Program-made: the position numbers and the translations under genes | From: Desulfobulbus sp. | GTDB lineage: Bacteria; Desulfobacterota; Desulfobulbia; Desulfobulbales; Desulfobulbaceae | Assembly: GCA_003604995.1 (NCBI GenBank) | Contig: QZJD01000002.1 | Span: 1-34,747 of the forward strand | Direction: 5' to 3' | Length of the DNA: 34,747 nucleotides | The notes under the pieces: model-generated | Database searches by the model: none | Told to the model about the DNA's origin: nothing | What the model saw: the letters and a program-made list of their open reading frames with translations, nothing else | Shown: positions 22,198 through 30,558 of the stretch, one piece after another | Layout of the letters: every line of letters begins with the position of its first letter | Numbering within the stretch: the first letter of the stretch is position 1

Positions 22198-22316
22198 CCC
22201 CTCACCCCGGCCCTCTCCCAGAGGGAGAGGGAGTATTGATTTCTCTCGCCCATTGGGAGAGCGAGTATTAATTTCCCTCGCCAGTTGGGAGAGGGTGGCC
22301 GGAGGCCGGGTGAGGG
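22198..22316. repeat. Complex GC-rich repeat between the YhaM-like gene and holB
   Basis: The outer arms CCCTCACCCCGGCC (22199-22212) and GGCCGGGTGAGGG (22304-22316) are inverted copies with one extra C. Inside are two 32-bp tandem units (22223-22254 and 22255-22286), each starting GGGAGAG and including GAGTATT(G/A)ATTT, plus a third partial unit (22287-22295). The block makes up most of the 177-bp gap in an otherwise tightly packed gene run. Confidence 0.85.
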
Positions 22317-22367
22317 CCGCCGATCCCAGGGAGCGTTACAAATCAAACGTATGCACAACCTTACACC

Positions 22368-23375
22368 ATGCACCTGACGCAACTCCTCGGCCAGACCAAG
22401 GCGGTCAACCTGCTGCGCCGCGCCCTCACCGGCGGACGCCTCGGCCACGCCTATCTTTTCACCGGCCCGGACGGGGTGGGCAAGGCCACCGCCGCCCGAG
22501 CGATGGCCGCCAGCCTGCTCTGCCGCGAGGATGCAGAATCCGCGCCCTGCGGCCGCTGCCCCGGCTGCCTGAAATTCGTCTCCGGCAACCATCCCGATTT
22601 CCTGTCTGTCCGGCCCGACGGCGCGGTGATCAAAATCGACCAGGTCCGGGAACTGAAAAAGGCCCTGGTCTTCCCGCCCCTGGAAGCCCCCCTGCGGGTG
22701 ACCCTCCTGGAGGAGGTGCACACCATGCGGCGGGAGGCGGCCAACAGCCTGCTCAAGATCCTGGAGGAGCCGCCGCCCGACAACCTGCTCCTGCTCACCA
22801 CCGACGAGGCGGAGCCGCTCCTGCCGACCATCCTCTCCCGCTGCCAGGTTATCCCCTTCTCGCCCCTCCCCCTGGCGGCGACCATCGAGATTTTGCAACG
22901 GATGCATCCCGGCCTGGACGAGGAAAACGCCCGCACCCTGGCCGCCCTTGCCGGGGGCAGTCCCGGGCGCACCAAGGGCATCAATCATGCCGAACTCCTG
23001 GACCTGCATCGTGATATCCTGGAGGGCCTTCTGGCAAAGGGCGCCGGCGAAGCCGACCAGGTCGAAACCGCGCTCCGCCTGGCGGCACGGGTCAGCAAAA
23101 GCGACGGCCTGGAGACCCTGCTGGATCTCCTTCGTCTTTTCTGCAAAGACGTCATGGCGACCTGTTGCCGCTACCCGGGCGCCGATGCGTCGCAGCAGCC
23201 CGCGCAAATCCTTGCACGGGCAAGAGAACGCTGGAACTTGCCGGAACTTTCTGATAATATACAGGCCATTGACGCAGCCCTGCAGGCTCTGGCCCGAAAC
23301 TGCAACAGGCAGTTGGTCTGCGAGGTGCTCTTCCTGCGGCTGCTCGCAGGAGCTGCGCAACAGCAGGCAACCTGA
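22368..23375 (+). CDS. holB: DNA polymerase III delta-prime subunit
   Basis: Delta-prime is part of the clamp-loader complex that places the beta clamp on DNA. The 335-aa protein has a P-loop GPDGVGKA (33-40, with Ala where ATP-binding paralogues have Thr or Ser), a zinc module with Cys52, Cys61, Cys64 and Cys67 (the spacing of the E. coli subunit), a Walker-B-like LLEEVHTM, and sensor 1 SRCQVIPF. The degenerate P-loop fits a non-hydrolysing subunit. The ATG at 22368 has no clear Shine-Dalgarno sequence. The gene follows the repeat block and is 18 bp upstream of ricT, a holB-ricT-metG order known from several phyla. Confidence 0.93.
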   Translation: MHLTQLLGQTKAVNLLRRALTGGRLGHAYLFTGPDGVGKATAARAMAASLLCREDAESAPCGRCPGCLKFVSGNHPDFLSVRPDGAVIKIDQVRELKKALVFPPLEAPLRVTLLEEVHTMRREAANSLLKILEEPPPDNLLLLTTDEAEPLLPTILSRCQVIPFSPLPLAATIEILQRMHPGLDEENARTLAALAGGSPGRTKGINHAELLDLHRDILEGLLAKGAGEADQVETALRLAARVSKSDGLETLLDLLRLFCKDVMATCCRYPGADASQQPAQILARARERWNLPELSDNIQAIDAALQALARNCNRQLVCEVLFLRLLAGAAQQQAT

Positions 23376-23393
23376 ACCCGAGATCCCGAACCG

Positions 23394-24329
23394 ATGAGCG
23401 AAGCAAGCGAAAACATCCAGGAACCCGTCCCCGCCGAGACCGAGCCTTCTTCTCCTGCCCAGGGCGTTTCCGGGGAGGAGCAGAAGTTGTTCTACCGGGT
23501 ACGGTTCCGGGACAAGGGACAGGAGTTCACCGCCGAGAGCCGGATCAGCGGCCTGTTCAAGGGCGACGTGGTCATGATCCGGACCGAGCACGGCCCGGAA
23601 CCGGCCCGCATTGCAGGCCGGGCGCCCGGCTCGCCCGATCACGCCGTGGAGCGCCTGGCTTCCCTGCAGATCGCCCGCCGGGCCACGAGTGAGGAACAGG
23701 AAAAATATGTACGGCTCGCCGAGATGGAACAGGAAGCCCATCTGCTCTGCGCCGGGGAAATTGCAAAACTCGGCCTGCCCATGCAGCTCATCCAGGTGGA
23801 ACGGTTCTTCAACGGCTCCAAGATCATCTTCTACTTCACCGCCGAGAGCCGGGTGGATTTCCGCGAACTGGTCAAAAACCTGGTGCAGGAGTTCCGCACC
23901 CGGGTAGAGATGCGCCAGATCGGCGTGCGCCACGAAACGCAGCTGCTCGGAGGACTCGGCGCCTGCGGCCGGGAACTGTGCTGCAGCTCCTTTCTGAAAA
24001 AATTCGAATCGGTCTCCATCAAGATGGCCAAGACCCAGGACCTCCCCCTGAACCCGGCCAAGATCTCCGGACTGTGCAACCGGCTGCTCTGCTGCCTGAC
24101 CTACGAATACGAAGCCTACCGCTCCATCAAGAAGGAAATGCCCCGGGTCGGCAAAGCCATTCGCCTGGACGGCCGGATGTACAAGGTGGTGCGGATCATG
24201 GCCATCCAGGGCAAGGTGCATGCCGTGGACGAAAGCGGCGAAGAGGTCGTACTGAGCGAGGAGCAGTGGCGGACGGCGGAACCGGTCCACCTTAAGCCCC
24301 AGGGAAAAGGGCAGGCAACGGAAAAATGA
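23394..24329 (+). CDS. ricT: PSP1-domain protein, RicT/YaaT homologue
   Basis: In Bacillus, RicT (YaaT) forms a complex with RicA and RicF that carries iron-sulfur clusters and promotes RNase Y-dependent mRNA processing. The 311-aa protein has an acidic, disordered N-terminal tail (1-30) and a PSP1 core with two conserved cysteine groups, CGRELCC (191-197) and CNRLLCCL (228-235), suitable for metal or cluster binding. Motifs GVRHETQLLGGLGACGREL and NPAKISGLCNR are typical. Its stop overlaps the metG start by four bases (ATGA). RicA and RicF partners are not visible here, so the role outside Firmicutes is inferred. Confidence 0.9.
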   Translation: MSEASENIQEPVPAETEPSSPAQGVSGEEQKLFYRVRFRDKGQEFTAESRISGLFKGDVVMIRTEHGPEPARIAGRAPGSPDHAVERLASLQIARRATSEEQEKYVRLAEMEQEAHLLCAGEIAKLGLPMQLIQVERFFNGSKIIFYFTAESRVDFRELVKNLVQEFRTRVEMRQIGVRHETQLLGGLGACGRELCCSSFLKKFESVSIKMAKTQDLPLNPAKISGLCNRLLCCLTYEYEAYRSIKKEMPRVGKAIRLDGRMYKVVRIMAIQGKVHAVDESGEEVVLSEEQWRTAEPVHLKPQGKGQATEK

Positions 24330-26293
24330 CCACTTATATCACCACTCCCATCTATTACGTCAACGCCCTGCCCCATCTGGGCCATGCCTATACCACCATC
24401 GTCGCGGACACCTACAGCCGCTTCCGCCGGCTGTGCGGCGACCGGGTCCGCTTCCAGACCGGTACCGACGAGCACGGCGAGAAGATCGCTCAGGCTGCCG
24501 AGGCGGAAGGGGTCTCGCCGCGGGCGTACGCCGACCGGATCAGCGACGCTTTCCGCCAAACCTGGCCGCTGCTGGCCGTCGAGCCGGACCATTTCATCCG
24601 CACCACCGACCCCGGCCATATCAGGACCGTGCAGGACATTCTGGCCAAGGTCCATGCGGCTGGCGACATCTATTTCAGCGAATACACCGGCCTCTACTGC
24701 CAGGGCTGCGAGCGATTCCTCACCGAAAAGGAGCTGGTGGACGGCAACTGTCCGGATCACCAGAAGCCGCCCAAGGAGATCTCGGAACAGAACTACTTCT
24801 TCCGAATGAGCCGCTACCAGCAGTGGCTCATCGACCACATCAAGGCCAATCCGGACTTCATCACCCCGGAGCGCTACCGCAACGAGGTGCTCTCCTTTCT
24901 CAGCGAACCCCTGGAAGACCTCTGCATCTCCCGGCCCACCAGCAGGCTGACCTGGGGCATCCCCCTGCCCTTTGACGACAAGTTCGTCACCTATGTCTGG
25001 TTCGACGCCCTGATCAACTACCTGACCGGCATCGGCTATCCGGATGGCCCGGACTTCCAGGAGTACTGGGCCTCGGCCGAGCACGTCATCGCCAAGGACA
25101 TCCTCAAGCCGCACGCCATTTACTGGCCGACCATGCTCAAGGCCATGGGCCTTCAGCCCTACAGGCGGCTGCACGTGCACGGCTACTGGAACGTGGACGA
25201 GACCAAGATGTCCAAGTCCATCGGCAACGTGGTGCGGCCCGGCGAACTCGTCGCCGCCTGCGGGACCGACACGGTCCGCTACTTCGTGCTGCGCGAGATG
25301 AGCTTCGGCCTGGACGCCTCCTTTTCCGGGACGGCCATTGTCGAGCGCCAGAACTCCGACCTGGCCAATGATCTCGGCAACCTCTTTTCCCGCGCCCTGA
25401 CCATGCTCGCCAAATATGCCGGCGGCACCGTGCCCGCGCCGGACGAGGCGGCAATGACCGCGGAGGACCGGCAATTGACCGCGGACCTTCTTGAAATGGT
25501 TTCCATCTATCGCCGGGAAATGGACCAGTTCAACTTCAGCCGCGCCTTGCAGGAGATCTGGAAGGTCATCGGCCAGCTGAACCGGTTCATCGTCGTCAAT
25601 GCCCCCTGGGAGCTGGCCAAGGATCCCGCGCTGGCCGGGCGGCTGCGCACCGTGCTCTCCCTCCTCGCCGAGGCGCTGCGCCTCATCGCCCTGGTCCTGC
25701 GGCCGGTGATGCCGGAGGCCGCCGCCCGCATGGCCCGCGCCCTGGGCCTGGCCGAGGAAATGGCCGCGGCGACCCTGGAACGCGACGGCGTCTGGGGCCT
25801 GCTCCGGCCGGGTGCCGCCTTGGGCGAGATCCCGCAGCTCTTTCCCCGGATCGACAAGAAAAGCCAACCGGCGGCCCCGACCACGACCACGGTGAAAAAG
25901 GAAGCAAAACCGGCATCCGCCCCGCCGGCTCCGATGCCGGCCCCGGCGGAACACGACGGGGTGATCACCTTTGACCAGTTCGGCAAGGTGGAACTGCGGG
26001 TGGGCCGGGTGACCGCGGCCGAGAAGGTCGCCAAATCTGACCGGCTGCTGAAGCTCACCGTGGAAGCCCCGGAGGCGCGGACGATTGTCGCGGGCATCGC
26101 CCGGTACTACCAGCCCGAGGAGGTTGTCGGCCGCCTGGTCCTCATTGTGGCTAACCTGAAACCGGCCAAGCTCATGGGCGTCACCTCCCAGGGGATGGTC
26201 CTGGCGGCCAAGGAAAAGGATGCCGCCGGCAACGAGCGCCTGGTCCTGGCCACAGTGGCCGGAGAAATCGCCCCGGGCAGCCGGGTTGCCTGA
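24326..26293 (+). CDS. metG: Methionyl-tRNA synthetase with C-terminal tRNA-binding domain
   Basis: The enzyme charges tRNA-Met with methionine. This 655-aa class I synthetase has the HIGH-type motif PHLGH (16-20), a zinc knuckle with Cys125, Cys128, Cys142 and His145 (CPDH in place of CPDC), and the KMSKS loop at 294-298. After an Ala/Pro/Lys-rich linker (about 515-540) comes a Trbp111/EMAP-II-like OB domain (about 543-655; FGKVELRVGRVTAAEKV, SQGMVLAA), which improves tRNA binding and dimerisation. The start overlaps ricT by four bases. Confidence 0.97.
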   Translation: MTTYITTPIYYVNALPHLGHAYTTIVADTYSRFRRLCGDRVRFQTGTDEHGEKIAQAAEAEGVSPRAYADRISDAFRQTWPLLAVEPDHFIRTTDPGHIRTVQDILAKVHAAGDIYFSEYTGLYCQGCERFLTEKELVDGNCPDHQKPPKEISEQNYFFRMSRYQQWLIDHIKANPDFITPERYRNEVLSFLSEPLEDLCISRPTSRLTWGIPLPFDDKFVTYVWFDALINYLTGIGYPDGPDFQEYWASAEHVIAKDILKPHAIYWPTMLKAMGLQPYRRLHVHGYWNVDETKMSKSIGNVVRPGELVAACGTDTVRYFVLREMSFGLDASFSGTAIVERQNSDLANDLGNLFSRALTMLAKYAGGTVPAPDEAAMTAEDRQLTADLLEMVSIYRREMDQFNFSRALQEIWKVIGQLNRFIVVNAPWELAKDPALAGRLRTVLSLLAEALRLIALVLRPVMPEAAARMARALGLAEEMAAATLERDGVWGLLRPGAALGEIPQLFPRIDKKSQPAAPTTTTVKKEAKPASAPPAPMPAPAEHDGVITFDQFGKVELRVGRVTAAEKVAKSDRLLKLTVEAPEARTIVAGIARYYQPEEVVGRLVLIVANLKPAKLMGVTSQGMVLAAKEKDAAGNERLVLATVAGEIAPGSRVA

Positions 26294-26311
26294 CCCCTAA
26301 CGGAGGATTCC

Positions 26312-26608
26312 ATGTTCATGCTGACCAACTTCCTGCTGGCCCTGGCCAAGCTGATCGATTTCGTCCTGAGCGCCTATATCTGGCTGGTCATCGCCCGGGC
26401 GGTCATCTCCTGGGTCAACGCCGACCCCTACAACCCGGTGGTGCGCTTCCTGGTCCAGGTCACCGATCCCATTCTTTCCCGGATCCGCCGGGTCCTCCCG
26501 CCCATGGGCGGCATCGACCTGAGCCCCATGGTCCTGATCCTGGCGATCATTTTTCTGCAGAGCTTCCTCGTGCCCACTCTGAAGCAGATCGCCCTCACCC
26601 TGCAGTAA
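26312..26608 (+). CDS. yggT: YggT-family membrane protein
   Basis: A 98-aa inner-membrane protein with two hydrophobic segments (about 4-28 and 72-92) and the family motif YIWLVIARAVISWVNADPYNP, then PILSRIRRVLPPMGGIDLSP. Homologues affect osmotic and ion homeostasis or, as YlmG, nucleoid and division positioning, but no biochemical role is established. GGAGG precedes the ATG. It lies eight bases before the DUF167 gene; the yggT-yggU pair is common in proteobacteria. Confidence 0.93.
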   Translation: MFMLTNFLLALAKLIDFVLSAYIWLVIARAVISWVNADPYNPVVRFLVQVTDPILSRIRRVLPPMGGIDLSPMVLILAIIFLQSFLVPTLKQIALTLQ

Positions 26609-26616
26609 AACCGGCA

Positions 26617-26940
26617 ATGCCCTATCTGCGCGCCATGCCGGACGGGACCCTGCTCCTCAACCTCCATGTCCTGCCGCGAACGAGCAAGAATGAGCTGGCA
26701 GGCCTGCACGGCGACGCCCTCAAGCTGCGCCTGACCACCCCGCCGGTGGAAGGCCGGGCCAACCAGGCGGTGCTTGCCTTCCTGGCCAAACTCCTCCACC
26801 TGCCCAAATCGGCGCTGACCATCAAAAGCGGTCGGCAGAGCAGGGAAAAGCAGGTGCTGATCAGAGGCTGTTCAGAGGAACAGGCGCGGGCAGCGCTGGT
26901 AACAGCGCTTTTCCGACAAGACGGCAAGATCAACGGATAA
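26617..26940 (+). CDS. yggU: DUF167 (YggU) family protein
   Basis: A 107-aa cytoplasmic protein of the YggU/UPF0235 family, with the conserved pattern LHVLPRTSKNEL, LKLRLTTPPVEGRANQAV and SGRQSREKQVLI. Biochemical function is unknown. It lies eight bases after yggT and ten before the membrane-protein gene, so it is part of the same transcript. No Shine-Dalgarno sequence stands out; translation may be coupled to yggT. Confidence 0.92.
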   Translation: MPYLRAMPDGTLLLNLHVLPRTSKNELAGLHGDALKLRLTTPPVEGRANQAVLAFLAKLLHLPKSALTIKSGRQSREKQVLIRGCSEEQARAALVTALFRQDGKING

Positions 26941-26950
26941 GGACCACCCG

Positions 26951-27790
26951 ATGCGTACCGAAATCGCCACCTTCGCCCAACTGCTTCGCACCTCCTGGGA
27001 CCAGTATAAACAACGCGCTCTGCCGCTTTTGGCGGTCATCCTCATCAGCACCGTGGTCGTGGGCGGCCTGTTCCTGGTCCTGATGCTCGGCATCAGCATG
27101 GGCGGGGCCATGCTGGCCCATTTCACGGATGAACGGACCGCGACCTGGCTGGTCATTCTCCTGGCCTGCATCCTGCTCCTGGTGCTTGTTGTGCTGATCT
27201 TCTGGGTGCAGACGGCGCTGTTCGTTCTGGTGGTAAAGGAAGAACTGGGGATCATCGAGGCCTTTCAGGCCGGCTGGGATTATCTCTGGCCCATGGCCTG
27301 GGTCCTGACTCTGGCCTCCGGCATCCTGATCAGCGGCTTTGCCCTGGGCATCCTGCCCGGCATTCTCTTCGCGGTCTGGTTCACCTTCGGCATGTACGTG
27401 CTGTTGGAGGAAGACCGGCGGGGCATGGAAGCCCTGCTCGCCAGCCGCGAATATGTCCGGGGCCACTGGTGGAATATCTTCGGCAAGGTCCTGGCGCTCT
27501 GGCTGCTCTCCGCGGTGGTCGGCCTCATCCCCTTTGTCGGCCAGATCTTTTCACTGCTGTTCGCCCCCTTTTTCCTGCTCTTTCTCCTCTCCCTCTACCG
27601 GGACCTCAAAACGGTCAAGGGCGAAGCGGTCGTGACGGCGGGCTCGGGGACACTGGCCTTCTGGTGGTTCCTGGCGGTGGTCGGCCTGCTCCTGCCCCTG
27701 CTGGCCATGGGCCTGGCCTTCTTTGCCCTGCTCACCGGAGAGCAGGAGTGGATGCACCTTCCCGGCCCCATGCACGGCAGGTGGCTGTAG
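26951..27790 (+). CDS. Polytopic membrane protein of unknown function
   Basis: A 279-aa protein with about six transmembrane helices (roughly 22-48, 65-95, 112-140, 165-185, 190-212 and 230-255). The segment AFQAGWDYLWPM, and later LEEDRRGMEALLASREYVRGHWWNIF between helices, resembles the repeated pattern of DUF975-like and glycerophosphodiester phosphodiesterase membrane-domain proteins, in which a charged GMEALLRSR.. loop recurs. I cannot assign a role. It starts ten bases after yggU and is the last gene of the plus-strand cluster. Confidence 0.75.
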   Translation: MRTEIATFAQLLRTSWDQYKQRALPLLAVILISTVVVGGLFLVLMLGISMGGAMLAHFTDERTATWLVILLACILLLVLVVLIFWVQTALFVLVVKEELGIIEAFQAGWDYLWPMAWVLTLASGILISGFALGILPGILFAVWFTFGMYVLLEEDRRGMEALLASREYVRGHWWNIFGKVLALWLLSAVVGLIPFVGQIFSLLFAPFFLLFLLSLYRDLKTVKGEAVVTAGSGTLAFWWFLAVVGLLLPLLAMGLAFFALLTGEQEWMHLPGPMHGRWL

Positions 27791-27821
27791 CAGCCCCGCC
27801 GGCCCGCCCATGTAAAGAATC

Positions 27822-27850
27822 TTGCCAAATCGTTTTCTTTAAGGCATAAT
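27822..27850 (+). promoter_or_regulatory. Sigma70-type promoter for the small exported protein
   Basis: TTGCCA (27822-27827), a 17-bp spacer and CATAAT (27845-27850), about 45 bp before the ATG at 27895. It lies in a short AT-rich island just after the end of the membrane-protein gene. Confidence 0.7.
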
Positions 27851-27894
27851 CTTTACATATAAGATATCTTTTCCCGAAAAAAATGGAGAAATAC

Positions 27895-28365
27895 ATGAAA
27901 GCGGCACGCCTACTGCTGCCGGCCGTTCTGGCCGGCCTGTGTCTGCATGGCGCGGCAACGGTGCAGGCCGTTGCCCTGGACCCGGGGCAGGAACAATTTT
28001 TCTCGCAGTTCCGTACGGCTATCTCCGGGGAAGACGCCCGCAGGCTTATCGATCTGACCCATCCCCAGGCCAGGGAATGCACCCGGGATGACGAGCAGGA
28101 AGCTTATTACGGCCTGATCATGCAGGGCCTGGTCCAGATGCTGGGCCGCCAGCAGATCATCAAGGAGATCAGCAGCAGGAAAATCGAGGTGCAGGACATG
28201 CAGCAAAGCTCGGAGGCCGCGGCCCAGGCCAGCATGAAGTGGCCGATTCAGCCCGAGGAGCAGCTCATCGTCCGCTACGAAAAGGACGGCGCCGAAACCA
28301 CGGCCACCCTGTATATCGCCAGGGAACAGGACCAGTGGAAGTGGATTCACCTCTGCTACCAGTAG
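27895..28365 (+). CDS. Small exported protein of unknown function
   Basis: A 156-aa protein with a signal peptide (MKAARLLLPAVLAGLCLHGAATVQA). The ATG at 27895 is preferred because GGAG (27885-27888) lies six bases upstream; an earlier in-frame ATG at 27883 overlaps that site. The mature part has an alpha+beta look (FRTAISGEDARRLIDLTHPQARE; QWKWIHLCYQ), resembling small NTF2-like or DUF4440-type folds, but I do not recognise the family. It carries its own promoter and is followed by a terminator-like hairpin, so it is probably monocistronic and periplasmic. Confidence 0.75.
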   Translation: MKAARLLLPAVLAGLCLHGAATVQAVALDPGQEQFFSQFRTAISGEDARRLIDLTHPQARECTRDDEQEAYYGLIMQGLVQMLGRQQIIKEISSRKIEVQDMQQSSEAAAQASMKWPIQPEEQLIVRYEKDGAETTATLYIAREQDQWKWIHLCYQ

Positions 28366-28391
28366 TCCTTCCGCCTCAGCCGTAAACCGCC

Positions 28392-28434
28392 GCCGCCCCG
28401 CCGTTGCCCGGGGCGGCATAAAGGGCGGCCCTTT
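28392..28434. terminator. Terminator-like hairpins between convergent genes
   Basis: An eight-pair stem GCCGCCCC/GGGGCGGC (28392-28399 with 28410-28417) is followed at once by AAAGGGCGGCCCTTTC, a second small palindrome ending in T residues. They lie between the convergent small exported-protein gene and the GYF-AIM24 gene and could serve both. Confidence 0.55.
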
Positions 28435-28459
28435 CTTCAGGCAACGGCCCGGGACCTGG

Positions 28460-29455
28460 TCAACGGTCTCCCGCCAGAATACTGCCCAGCGGGCCGAGGA
28501 CCGACCCCTCGCCCTTGCTGCCGCCCCGCTGCGGCGCCGCCTGCAGCATCCGCCCGGCCAGGCGGGAGAACGGCAGGGACTGCAACCATATCCGGCCCGG
28601 CCCCTGCATGGTGGCGAAGAAGAGCCCCTCGCCGCCGAAGAGCGCGGTCTTGATCCCGCCGGCCTGCTGAATATCGAAATTGACGCTCTGCTCAAAGGCG
28701 ACCACGCAGCCGGTGTCCACATGCAGGACCTCACCGGCCTGCAGCTGCCGCTCCACCACTGTGCCGCCGGCATGGACAAAGACCTGCCCGTCCCCTTCCA
28801 GTTTCTGCATGATGAATCCCTCGCCGCCGAACAGACCGGTCAAAATCCTGCGTTGCAGGAAAATGCCGATGGCCACCCCCTTGGCCGCGCAGAGAAAGCT
28901 GTCCTTCTGGCAAATCAGGCAGCCGTTCACGCTGCTCAGATGGATAGGAATGATATTGCCGGGATAGGGTGCGCCGAAGGCCACATGCGCCTTGCCCTGG
29001 CCGGTATGGGTAAACACGGTCATGAACAGGCTCTCACTGGTGAGCAGCCGCTTGCCGGCGCCGAGCAGTTTGTCCATGAAGCCGCCGCCGCTGCCGGCGG
29101 AGCCGTCGCCGAAAATGGTCTCCATCTGGACCGCCGGATCCTTGTACATCATCGCGCCCGCCTCGGCCAGGGCGCTCTCGCCCGGATCAAGCTCCACGTC
29201 CACGAACTGCATCTCCGCGCCGAACACCTTGAAATCCACCTCGTCCGCCCGGGCCATGCGCTGCGGAGCAGGCGGAATGGGACCGGGGGCCGGCGAGACC
29301 TGCTGCAGCTCACCGATACTGGCGATGGGCAGCCACTCGGCAAACCCTTCCCGCCAGGCAAAACCGTTCGGGTTGCTCCTCGCCTGCTCGGCGGCCTGGG
29401 CGTGGGTCAACGGCCCGACCTGTTTTCCGTCAAAACTCAAGTACCATTGTGACAT
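28460..29455 (-). CDS. GYF_2-AIM24 (TIGR00266-like) two-domain protein
   Basis: A 331-aa cytoplasmic protein. Residues 1-50 form a GYF_2-type domain (WYLSFDGKQVGPLTHAQAAEQ...WREGFAEWLP), which binds proline-rich peptides in other proteins. From about residue 70 an AIM24/TIGR00266 beta-sandwich follows (FQ-like FKVFGAEMQFVDVELDPGE, GQGKAHVAFGAPYPGNIIP, FGGEGFIMQKLEGDGQVFVHAGG). AIM24 proteins have no settled activity. AAAGGGAG precedes the ATG. The next gene upstream on this strand (57 bp away) codes for a DUF533 protein with long proline runs, a plausible ligand of the GYF domain (inference). Confidence 0.85.
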   Translation of the reverse strand: MSQWYLSFDGKQVGPLTHAQAAEQARSNPNGFAWREGFAEWLPIASIGELQQVSPAPGPIPPAPQRMARADEVDFKVFGAEMQFVDVELDPGESALAEAGAMMYKDPAVQMETIFGDGSAGSGGGFMDKLLGAGKRLLTSESLFMTVFTHTGQGKAHVAFGAPYPGNIIPIHLSSVNGCLICQKDSFLCAAKGVAIGIFLQRRILTGLFGGEGFIMQKLEGDGQVFVHAGGTVVERQLQAGEVLHVDTGCVVAFEQSVNFDIQQAGGIKTALFGGEGLFFATMQGPGRIWLQSLPFSRLAGRMLQAAPQRGGSKGEGSVLGPLGSILAGDR

Positions 29456-29512
29456 CGTACAACTCCCTTTCGGTGATGGTTGACAACGCTGCCGGCTCAC
29501 GGAACCGGCCGC

Positions 29513-30196
29513 TTACGGATTTGCGATTCCCAGGGCCTGGTGCATGGTGTCCAGATCCGTTTGGGACAGAGCCAGCCGCTGGGCAAGGTCCCGCAGATAG
29601 GCCCGTTCGGCATCGGTGTCCACCTCGATGGCCAGCAGGGAAACCCCGTAGACCTGGCGGGCCATGGCCTCGGACTTGACCTGCGAGACGATGGCCTCCA
29701 GCGAGGCGGGCGCAAAAAGCTCATTGACCAGAAAGGCGCGCTCCTCCTGACTCAGATCAGCGCCCTGAAACTTCTCCAGGATCCGCTGCCGCTCCTCCTG
29801 GTCGATGGCGCCGTCGGCATTGGCCGCCGCGATCATCGCCCGGATGAGGAGCGTCGCGTCGTTCCGGCCGGCCTCGGCAGGGGTCGCGCCGGGCGGCGGA
29901 ACCGCGGCCGATGCCGGAGTTGCGCCGGGCGGAGGCGGCGGCGCGGGCGCCGAAGATGTCATTCCCGGCGGCGGTGGCGGCGGCGCGCCCGCCCCGGGAG
30001 CGGAAGGCGGCACACCGCCGCCATAGCCGGCAGGCGCGGGCTGGGCCGGTGCGGAAGTTTTTTTCATATAGTGATCCGCGGCGGCGATGGCCACGCCCAG
30101 AATTCCCATGCCCAACTGGCTGGTCAGCACATTGGCCCCGCCGCGCCGCTTGCTCCCGCCGAGCAGACTGCCCAGCAACTTTTCCGGTTTAAACAT
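29513..30196 (-). CDS. DUF533/TerB-like protein with polyproline linker
   Basis: A 227-aa protein. The N-terminal 45 residues (LLGSLLGG...LGMGILGVAIAAADHYM) are Gly-rich and hydrophobic, perhaps membrane-associating. A Pro/Gly/Ala linker follows (about 48-108) with runs such as PPPPPPG and PPPPPG. The C-terminal TerB-like helical domain (about 110-227; LIRAMIAAANADGAIDQEERQRI, YGVSLLAIEVDTDAERAYL) carries the paired acidic motifs of the family. This matches DUF533 (YebE-like) proteins, induced by envelope stress in enterobacteria. AAGGAG lies six bases before the ATG. It is upstream of and probably co-transcribed with the GYF-AIM24 gene. Confidence 0.85.
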   Translation of the reverse strand: MFKPEKLLGSLLGGSKRRGGANVLTSQLGMGILGVAIAAADHYMKKTSAPAQPAPAGYGGGVPPSAPGAGAPPPPPPGMTSSAPAPPPPPGATPASAAVPPPGATPAEAGRNDATLLIRAMIAAANADGAIDQEERQRILEKFQGADLSQEERAFLVNELFAPASLEAIVSQVKSEAMARQVYGVSLLAIEVDTDAERAYLRDLAQRLALSQTDLDTMHQALGIANP

Positions 30197-30558
30197 ATTG
30201 TGCTCCTTCGGAGTGATTGATTGTTTCGAAAACCAGCGGACCGGGCAACAGTCGTTGCGTCTTCCTGCCGCGGCTCCGCTTCCGCTGCGATATTATGAAC
30301 TCCCCGGCCTGAAAATGAAAGGAAAATGATACGTTTTGCAGGACCGATCCTGCCATAAACCAAGCCTCGGCTTTCCGCCCTGTTCCATCCGGGCCGCGAA
30401 TGACCGGACATCCTTTCGGCCTGGCCCCCGGCCACAGTCTGACCTTGCCGCTTGCCGCGTCGGGAAAGAGCTGATACACTAAGAAAAGCGACGTACCGGC
30501 ATTCGGCCGCCACCCTCCCGGCACCACATTTTTTGCCGGACAACCAGGAACGCAACCG
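30197..30558. other. Divergent intergenic region (DUF533 / DUF2868)
   Basis: No gene is seen. On the plus strand a promoter lies at 30452-30480. On the minus strand, AT-rich pieces around 30285-30345 may hold the promoter of the DUF533 gene, but no good pair of boxes was found. Confidence 0.5.
30452..30480 (+). promoter_or_regulatory. Extended -10 promoter for the DUF2868-DUF3482 pair
   Basis: TTGCCG (30452-30457), a 17-bp spacer and TACACT (30475-30480), with an upstream TGA making an extended -10. It is about 80 bp before the start codon of the DUF2868 gene. Confidence 0.55.

Noticed and set aside
19983-24290. A 1435-codon open frame on the minus strand
   Set aside because: It is antisense to five well-recognised genes (ychF to ricT) and reflects the high GC content; the translated sequence is low-complexity and resembles no family.
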